Of a stretch of 64,000 nucleotides of DNA, positions 58,350-64,000 are shown one piece after another. Under the pieces are notes generated by a model, which did no database searches, was not told the DNA's origin, and saw only the letters and a list, made by a program, of their open reading frames with translations. The translations under genes were made by a program, and so were the position numbers. The stretch spans positions 1 to 64,000 of the forward strand of contig NZ_CAKKNS010000001.1 of assembly GCF_918814575.1 (NCBI RefSeq), written 5' to 3'. The stretch is from Periweissella fabaria (GTDB lineage: Bacteria; Bacillota; Bacilli; Lactobacillales; Lactobacillaceae). Within the stretch, counting starts at the first letter, position 1. Each line of letters opens with the position of its first letter.

Positions 58350-59278
58350 TGACAGAAACATTTACAGTTACAGATGAAACAGGCCGTTTAGATAAGGTTT
58401 TGGGTGATCATTTTAGTGAATATACTCGTTCACAATTAAATGATTGGATTAAAAAAGACTTGGTGACGGTTAATGGAAAAACGGTTAAAGCTAAATATAG
58501 TGTAAAAACTGGGGATGTTGTTGATATTAATCCACCAGCACCGGTTGAATTAGATTTAGTTGCCGAAGATATTCCGTTGGATATTGTCTATGAAGATGAT
58601 GATGTCATTGTAGTTAATAAGCCCCAAGGAATGGTTGTCCACCCGGCCGCTGGTCATAGCAATGGGACACTAGTGAATGCGTTATTACATCATTCACCAC
58701 TTTCAACAATTAATGGGACCTTTCGGCCTGGAATTGTCCACCGTATTGATAAGGATACTTCTGGTTTATTGATGGTTGCTAAAAATGACCATGCACACCA
58801 AGCATTGCAAGCACAATTAAAAGCTAAGAAGAATTTACGTGAATACTATGCATTAGTGCACGGTACAATTAACGAACATCAAGGGACTATTAATGTTCCT
58901 TTAGGGCGTTCAATGAGTGACCGGAAGAAGCAGGCGGCTGTGAAAGATGGCCGTGATGCAGTGACGCATTTTACTGTTTTGAAGCACTTTGATGGCTTTA
59001 CACTCGTTAAAGCGGTCTTAGAAACTGGTCGGACACACCAAATTCGGGTCCACATGGCGTATATTGGACATCCGGTTGCTGGTGATCCGCTCTATGGTCC
59101 ACGAAAGACGTTGGCAGGTAATGGGCAGTACCTACATGCTAAAACACTAGGATTGACACAACCAACAACGGGGAAAGAACTAGTATTTGAGACGCAACTA
59201 CCAGGGTACTTCAAAGATGCGCTCAATAAGTTGACGCCACTTGAAGATGATTTAGATTTTGATATAAATAATTGCTAG
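58349..59278 (+). CDS. rluD: Ribosomal large subunit pseudouridine synthase RluD-type
   Basis: 309 residues. An N-terminal S4 RNA-binding domain (about 10-75, RLDKVLGDHFSEYTRSQLNDWIKKDLVTVNG) precedes the catalytic domain with HRIDKDTSGLLMVAKND (nucleophilic Asp) and TGRTHQIRVHMAYIGHPVAGD. It forms pseudouridines in 23S rRNA. It lies in an operon with lspA and 50 bases upstream of pyrR. Confidence 0.93.
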   Translation: MTETFTVTDETGRLDKVLGDHFSEYTRSQLNDWIKKDLVTVNGKTVKAKYSVKTGDVVDINPPAPVELDLVAEDIPLDIVYEDDDVIVVNKPQGMVVHPAAGHSNGTLVNALLHHSPLSTINGTFRPGIVHRIDKDTSGLLMVAKNDHAHQALQAQLKAKKNLREYYALVHGTINEHQGTINVPLGRSMSDRKKQAAVKDGRDAVTHFTVLKHFDGFTLVKAVLETGRTHQIRVHMAYIGHPVAGDPLYGPRKTLAGNGQYLHAKTLGLTQPTTGKELVFETQLPGYFKDALNKLTPLEDDLDFDINNC

Positions 59279-59304
59279 TCGGTTGGGTGTAATTAAACGA
59301 CTAG

Positions 59305-59841
<537 letters not shown>

Positions 59842-59875
59842 GGAAGACATCGATTCTTGAAAGGAGCATGGTAAG

Positions 59876-60952
59876 GTGAGCAAACGCTATTTAATTTTAG
59901 CTGATGGCAGTATTTTTGAAGGTGAGGGCTTTGGCTCGCGTGCAACAACTTTTGGCCATATTGTCTTCAATACTGCTATGACTGGCTACCAAGAAATTAT
60001 CACGAATCAAATTTATCATAATCAAATCATCGTTTTTGGTGCCCCAACAATTGGTGCGGGTGGTATTAATCACGATGCATATGAATCAATTATGCCGACC
60101 GCTAAAGGTGTGATTGTCCGAGATGTTGCCGAAGTTTCAACTAATCGGCAAAAAAGAATGAATCTTAATGAATATCTTGACTATCATAATATTCCTGGTA
60201 TTGCTGGGTTGGATACGCGCGCATTAATTCGGCATCTTCGTAAGACTGGTCCCCAAAAGGCTAGTATTGTTGATTTTCCAGATGAACATGCTTTTGATCA
60301 ATTAAATGCAACGGTGTTAACCAATCAACAAGTAGCTGCCGTTGCAACACCTAGAGCATATCCTAATCCCGGTACAGGAAGCACGGTAGTTGTGATTGAC
60401 TTTGGTTTAAAACATGGTATTTTACGCCAATTAAGTCAACGTGATGCTGATGTAACGGTCTTGCCTTACAAAACGGATGCTGAAGCTGTCTTGAGTTTAG
60501 ATCCCGACGGGGTAATTTTTTCAACGGGTCCAGGTGATCCACGTGATTTACCTGCTTCAGTGATTGAACTAATGCGTGAATTACAAACCCGTGTGCCATT
60601 ACTGGGGATTGGTTTAGGGCATGAAATTTTTGCCTTGGCTAATAATGCCCAGTTAATTCAATTACCATTTGAACATCATGGTACGAATCACCCGGTGAAA
60701 GAAGTTATTACCAATGCCGTTTTATACGTACCACAAGGGGCTGGGTATGCAATTGATCCTGCTTCAATTAATCATGATCAGTTAATTGTGACACATTTAG
60801 ATTTGATTGATGATTCAATTCAAGGACTACGCCATCGTGATTATCCGGCCTTTTCAGTTGCCTTTTTCCCTGATTCAGCACCAGGACCATTAGAAGGTAC
60901 AACTGTAATTGATGAATTTTTTGATATGATGGAGACAAAGGATAGGTTTTAA
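59876..60952 (+). CDS. carA: Carbamoyl-phosphate synthetase small subunit homologue without glutaminase triad
   Basis: 358 residues; GTG start with RBS AAGGAG at 59861-59866. The N-terminal CarA domain (FNTAMTGYQEIIT) and the class I amidotransferase fold (STGPGDP) are clear. The nucleophile motif GICLGHQ reads GIGLGHE, with Gly at residue 246, and the SxQxHPEASPGP motif reads SVAFFPDSAPGP, so His is Phe331 and Glu is Asp333. All three triad residues are lost, so glutamine hydrolysis is not expected. The reading frame is intact and other parts are well conserved. It could allow ammonia-only synthesis if CarB were active, but CarB is degenerate too. Two bases separate it from carB. Confidence 0.88.
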   Translation: MSKRYLILADGSIFEGEGFGSRATTFGHIVFNTAMTGYQEIITNQIYHNQIIVFGAPTIGAGGINHDAYESIMPTAKGVIVRDVAEVSTNRQKRMNLNEYLDYHNIPGIAGLDTRALIRHLRKTGPQKASIVDFPDEHAFDQLNATVLTNQQVAAVATPRAYPNPGTGSTVVVIDFGLKHGILRQLSQRDADVTVLPYKTDAEAVLSLDPDGVIFSTGPGDPRDLPASVIELMRELQTRVPLLGIGLGHEIFALANNAQLIQLPFEHHGTNHPVKEVITNAVLYVPQGAGYAIDPASINHDQLIVTHLDLIDDSIQGLRHRDYPAFSVAFFPDSAPGPLEGTTVIDEFFDMMETKDRF

Positions 60953-60954
60953 CT

Positions 60955-63438
60955 ATGGCAAAAAAAGCGCTTAAAAAAGTCCTCTTAATTGGTGGTGGCG
61001 CCAATGATTTTGGCCGTGAGTCAGAACTTGACGTCGCTACGCACCAAGTTATGCATACTTTTGCTGACTTAGGGATTGCAACCATTTTAATTGATGATAA
61101 TCCTTATTCATTAAGTTTAGAAGATTCACATGCAACAACCTATATTCAACCAATTACTGTTGAAAATGTGCGCAATATTATTGAATTTGAACAACCCGAT
61201 GCAGTATACCCAGCGGTTGGTGGGACAACTGCCTTTCAGGTGCTCGGTGATTTATTTGCTCAATTTGATTATCCTAATCTAGAAATTTTGGGGATGAGCT
61301 TAGATACAGTTAATATGGTTAATAATCCGGCCCTCTTAGCGAAGCGCTTACGTCAAATAGGTGAACCAGTTATTTCTTCACAAGTGGTAAATAGTGTTGA
61401 AGCGGCATTTGATATTGCCCGTGAAATTGGTTTTCCGGTTAATATCAAACCAATGGCACCAAAGTTTGAGGCTAGTCGGCATACGGCAGAGGATTCAGAA
61501 ACATTAGATTTAGTTCTAAAAATTGCTTTAAAGCAAAGTCGTATTAAGCAAGTGGTTATTTCACAAGGGATTAATGGTCTTCGTGAAGTTGGCGTCCAAG
61601 TGATGCGCGATCATCACGATGTTAATATGCTAATTGGGGCGGTTGAAGATATGGATCCAGTTGGCATTCACGCCGCTGATTCCATTCTAGTAACCCCTGT
61701 ACAAACACTAAGTGATCGGGAATTTCAGCGCTTACGAATGGCGGCTTTTCGGATTATGCGGGGGCTAGATATTGTTGGGACAGCCCATATTCAATTTGCA
61801 TTAGATCCCCGAACTGATAGATATTATATTATTAAAGTTAGTCCATATTTTGATTCAACCAGTACGCTTGTGTCACGTTCAACGGGTTATCCGTTAGCAA
61901 TCGTAGCGGCGCATGTGTGTGTGAATATTAATTTAACGCGGATTGTGTTACCAAATAATTTTGCAAAGAAAATGGCGATCATTGAACCAGTTATGGATCG
62001 AATTGTCGTTAAGTTTCCGGTATTTGCTTTTGGTGAAATTGAAAACGCTGGTATTAAAGTCAATCGGCGGTTAAATACGATGCAAAAATCAGCGGGTTCG
62101 ACAATTGGGATTGGCCGTTCAATTGAAGAAGCCCTTGAAAAAGCAATTCGAGCAGCTCATTTCAGTAACCGGGTATTTTCACCAGATCTAATGAGTGCCT
62201 TACCCGAAAATGATTTAATCCAGCAATTAATCCACCCCCGTGATAATCGAATTTTATTATTGATTGAAGCGTTGCGGCGTGGATATACAATTGATGAATT
62301 AGCTGAATTAACAAAAATTGACGAATACTATTTCTACAAGTTACAAAATATCATGGAATTAGAGCGGGCGGTTAAGCGTAATCCAGGTGATTTAGCATTA
62401 CTCCAAGACGCTAAGTATTATGGACTCTCAGATGGTTTAATTGCCAAGTTATGGAATCAAGATTTTGATGATGTGCGCCAATTGGCTAAAAATAATGATT
62501 TACAGCCAACATTCAAAGCCATTGAACCATCAGCTGGCGAATTTCCCGAAGATGTGACGGTATATTACAGTACCTTTGAACAAGAAAATGAATCAGAGCG
62601 CCTCGGTGATAAGTCGGTGCTCGTTGTTGGAACCGGCGCTTTCCGATTAGGCGATGGTGCAAGTGGTTCCTATGTAACATCAACTATTTTGGACGAAATT
62701 CGTGCTAATGGCTTTCAATCAATCATTATTAACAATAATCCTAATGATTTAACTTTGATGATTCAATTTGCCGATAAACAATATATTGAACCGCTGGAAA
62801 TTTCAGATATTATGAACGTTGTGGAATTAGAACAGCCGGCGTTTGTATTAGTACCAGGTAATCGGATTAAGTTAATCGCAGCCTTGCGAGAACGTAATGT
62901 GCATGTATGTGTGATTCCAAAGGATAAGTATACAGCTCCTGGTCCGCAACATGATGAACGAGAATTTGCTATTAACTACTATTTCGATGGCACCGATGTT
63001 CATCCAATTACGATTACTGAACATGTAACTGGTAAGCTGATGTTTGATAAAAATGTATATACACAAATTTATCAACAAAAAATTCCTAAATTACAATTGC
63101 GGGATACCTCGCCGGGGCTATATCAATTAATAACGAATCAGTTACCTTTAAGTACTGATTTAGGCGAGTATCAACTCCGACCAGTACCATTTGGACAGAT
63201 TGCCTTTTTAAACAAAGTAACGGGTATTAATTGGATTCGGTTAATGATTCGTAATATTTTAGGCTGTCAAACCGACGCTGACAAAGTATTACTTGCGCGT
63301 TTACCAGATGTTAATTTTAAACATCAAGTAGCGGAAATGGTTAGTAATAATACAGATTTCTTCCAACATTTGCAGCCAGCAGGTGAGCTAGATTCGACCC
63401 AGTTTGAAATGGGTGTCGCAATGCATTTAATCAAATAA
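60955..63438 (+). CDS. carB: Degenerate, truncated carbamoyl-phosphate synthetase large subunit homologue
   Basis: 827 residues against about 1060 in active CarB. In the first unit GSGPIxIGQxxEFDY reads GGGANDFGRESELDV. The Arg-Pro plus glycine-rich ATP-grasp loop reads KPMAPKFEASRH (165-176), and the metal/ATP motif IEVNPR reads IKVSPY (293-298). The oligomerisation domain (about 420-545, EALRRGYTIDELAELTKID) is well conserved. In the second unit GSGPIRIGQGVEFDY reads GTGAFRLGDGASGSY; most of the ATP-grasp domain is deleted, though a remnant AFLNKVTGINW near residue 750 aligns with its end. The C-terminal allosteric domain is absent, and no remnant follows the stop. There is no internal stop or frameshift. 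Catalysis is not expected; a structural or regulatory role is inference. Confidence 0.85.
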   Translation: MAKKALKKVLLIGGGANDFGRESELDVATHQVMHTFADLGIATILIDDNPYSLSLEDSHATTYIQPITVENVRNIIEFEQPDAVYPAVGGTTAFQVLGDLFAQFDYPNLEILGMSLDTVNMVNNPALLAKRLRQIGEPVISSQVVNSVEAAFDIAREIGFPVNIKPMAPKFEASRHTAEDSETLDLVLKIALKQSRIKQVVISQGINGLREVGVQVMRDHHDVNMLIGAVEDMDPVGIHAADSILVTPVQTLSDREFQRLRMAAFRIMRGLDIVGTAHIQFALDPRTDRYYIIKVSPYFDSTSTLVSRSTGYPLAIVAAHVCVNINLTRIVLPNNFAKKMAIIEPVMDRIVVKFPVFAFGEIENAGIKVNRRLNTMQKSAGSTIGIGRSIEEALEKAIRAAHFSNRVFSPDLMSALPENDLIQQLIHPRDNRILLLIEALRRGYTIDELAELTKIDEYYFYKLQNIMELERAVKRNPGDLALLQDAKYYGLSDGLIAKLWNQDFDDVRQLAKNNDLQPTFKAIEPSAGEFPEDVTVYYSTFEQENESERLGDKSVLVVGTGAFRLGDGASGSYVTSTILDEIRANGFQSIIINNNPNDLTLMIQFADKQYIEPLEISDIMNVVELEQPAFVLVPGNRIKLIAALRERNVHVCVIPKDKYTAPGPQHDEREFAINYYFDGTDVHPITITEHVTGKLMFDKNVYTQIYQQKIPKLQLRDTSPGLYQLITNQLPLSTDLGEYQLRPVPFGQIAFLNKVTGINWIRLMIRNILGCQTDADKVLLARLPDVNFKHQVAEMVSNNTDFFQHLQPAGELDSTQFEMGVAMHLIK

Positions 63439-63497
63439 ACTAATTAAAACATTACTTTTAATAGCACGCTATTTTTGGTATAATACTTTTTATTGAT

Positions 63498-63586
63498 GGA
63501 GATATGGCAGAGTGGTAATGCAGCGGACTCGAAATCCGCCGAACCCGTGTTGAACGGGTGCGCAGGTTCAAATCCTGTTATCTCCT
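63498..63586 (+). tRNA. tRNA-Ser (CGA)
   Basis: Acceptor GGAGATA pairs with TATCTCC. The anticodon loop ACTCGAAAT gives CGA, reading UCG. A long variable arm (CCCGTGTTGAACGGG) and T-loop TTCAAAT are present. CCA is not encoded. A TATAAT at 63479-63484 is its -10. Confidence 0.95.
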
Positions 63587-63622
63587 TAAATGAAGGTATT
63601 GAGTAAGTGCCGAAAATAATCT

Positions 63623-63668
63623 AAAAAAGACTACGCCCTTTGTGATGCTAAGGGCGTAGTCTTTTTTA
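63623..63668 (+). terminator. Terminator after tRNA-Ser
   Basis: AAAAAAGACTACGCCCTT and AAGGGCGTAGTCTTTTTT form a very long perfect stem, 36 bases after the tRNA. Confidence 0.94.
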
Positions 63669-63766
63669 GTCATCTAGGATAAATATCTGATTACTTTTAA
63701 TAGCAATTTTGTAGGGTTTGCCATTATGGTATACTTAAAGTAATAATATTAATGAGGTAGATAACC

Positions 63767-63949
63767 GTGGATAACAGTATTGAAGCACAACTTGAATTAT
63801 TGATGAATAAAGCGCGCGTTTCCGCTAAAGTTAGCGATGTAACCATGATTTTAAACAGTATTGAAGACCCTGATTTTGCCGAAACAAAAGCTAAGATTGA
63901 AGCTGCTTTAAAAGAATTTATTAATAAGCAAGCCCACTATGGTGAATAA
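63767..63949 (+). CDS. Small acidic hypothetical protein
   Basis: 60 residues; GTG start with RBS GAGGTAG at 63754-63760. It is largely helical and acidic, without membrane segments: IEAQLELLMNKARVSAKV and TKAKIEAALKEFINKQ are likely helices. A promoter TATACT near 63730-63735 and the terminator at 63957-63986 make it a separate unit. I do not recognise a family. Confidence 0.72.
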   Translation: MDNSIEAQLELLMNKARVSAKVSDVTMILNSIEDPDFAETKAKIEAALKEFINKQAHYGE

Positions 63950-63956
63950 TGTTTTG

Positions 63957-63986
63957 AAAGTCGACGTTTAATGTCGGCTTTTTTGT
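63957..63986 (+). terminator. Terminator after the 60-residue gene
   Basis: AAAGTCGAC and GTCGGCTTT pair with one wobble around loop GTTTAAT and a T run follows. Confidence 0.85.
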
Positions 63987-64000
63987 ATTAAATGGCTATT

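Noticed and set aside
63439-63497. Possible remnant of the missing CarB C-terminus after its stop
   Set aside because: The 59 bases are AT-rich promoter sequence for tRNA-Ser; no CarB-like codons in any frame.

Overview
The window looks like ordinary chromosome from a low-GC Firmicute of the family Lactobacillaceae. The evidence is the gene set (pepQ/ccpA pair, EbsA, PlsY, streptococcal-type ThyA, PDH operon under a cre site), the T-boxes, the FMN riboswitch and strong Shine-Dalgarno sites. The absence of hslVU next to xerC and the general layout suggest the Weissella/Leuconostoc branch, but that placement is an inference. I saw no phage, insertion sequence, CRISPR array or rRNA.

Layout. 1-0.5 kb: the 3' end of a repeat-rich surface protein, with a decayed repeat after its stop. 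0.5-4.4 kb: amino acid transporters and small membrane proteins. 4.4-8.1 kb: FMN riboswitch and ribD-ribE-ribBA-ribH. 8.4-14.9 kb: butanediol dehydrogenase, an SPFH protein with its ribbon-helix-helix partner, an aminotransferase, xerC, an aldose-epimerase-like gene and plsY. 15.1-20.7 kb: def and a cre-controlled pdhABCD operon. 20.9-22.5 kb: T-box and CycA-like permease. 22.6-29.8 kb: rimP-nusA-ylxR-ylxQ-infB-rbfA, then truB-ribF. 29.8-33.8 kb: three separately transcribed tRNA-Tyr genes and a glycine T-box ahead of glyQS. 33.8-42.8 kb: a degenerate aspartase-like protein, a 6-phospho-beta-glucosidase, a wall amidase, two YitT proteins, endonuclease IV, rpsU and unknown genes. 43-54 kb: cca-uup-thyA-folA, pepQ/ccpA, yebC, a UPF0223 gene, an inositol-phosphatase-like gene and typA. 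54-64 kb: pnuC, a 54-residue unannotated ORF, a nitroreductase, an FAD oxidoreductase, RNase HI, ebsA-lspA-rluD-pyrR-carA-carB, tRNA-Ser and a short unknown gene.

The most unusual finding is the pyrR-carA-carB cluster. Both carbamoyl-phosphate synthetase subunits are long, uninterrupted ORFs, but CarA has lost the whole glutaminase catalytic triad. CarB has lost the glycine-rich loop and metal/ATP residues of its first ATP-grasp unit, most of the second unit and the allosteric domain. The fold core and the oligomerisation region are retained. This looks like a pseudoenzyme complex kept beside the pyrimidine regulator PyrR. A second pseudoenzyme candidate, an aspartase/fumarase-family protein without its signature loop, lies at 33.9-34.9 kb.

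Regulation visible in the sequence: FMN feedback on riboflavin synthesis (RibF in the same window makes FMN); glycine T-boxes, apparently matched, on glycyl-tRNA synthetase and a glycine-type permease; three cre sites near ccpA itself, pdh and a GH1 gene; and an 11-bp-phased operator upstream of the ribbon-helix-helix gene.
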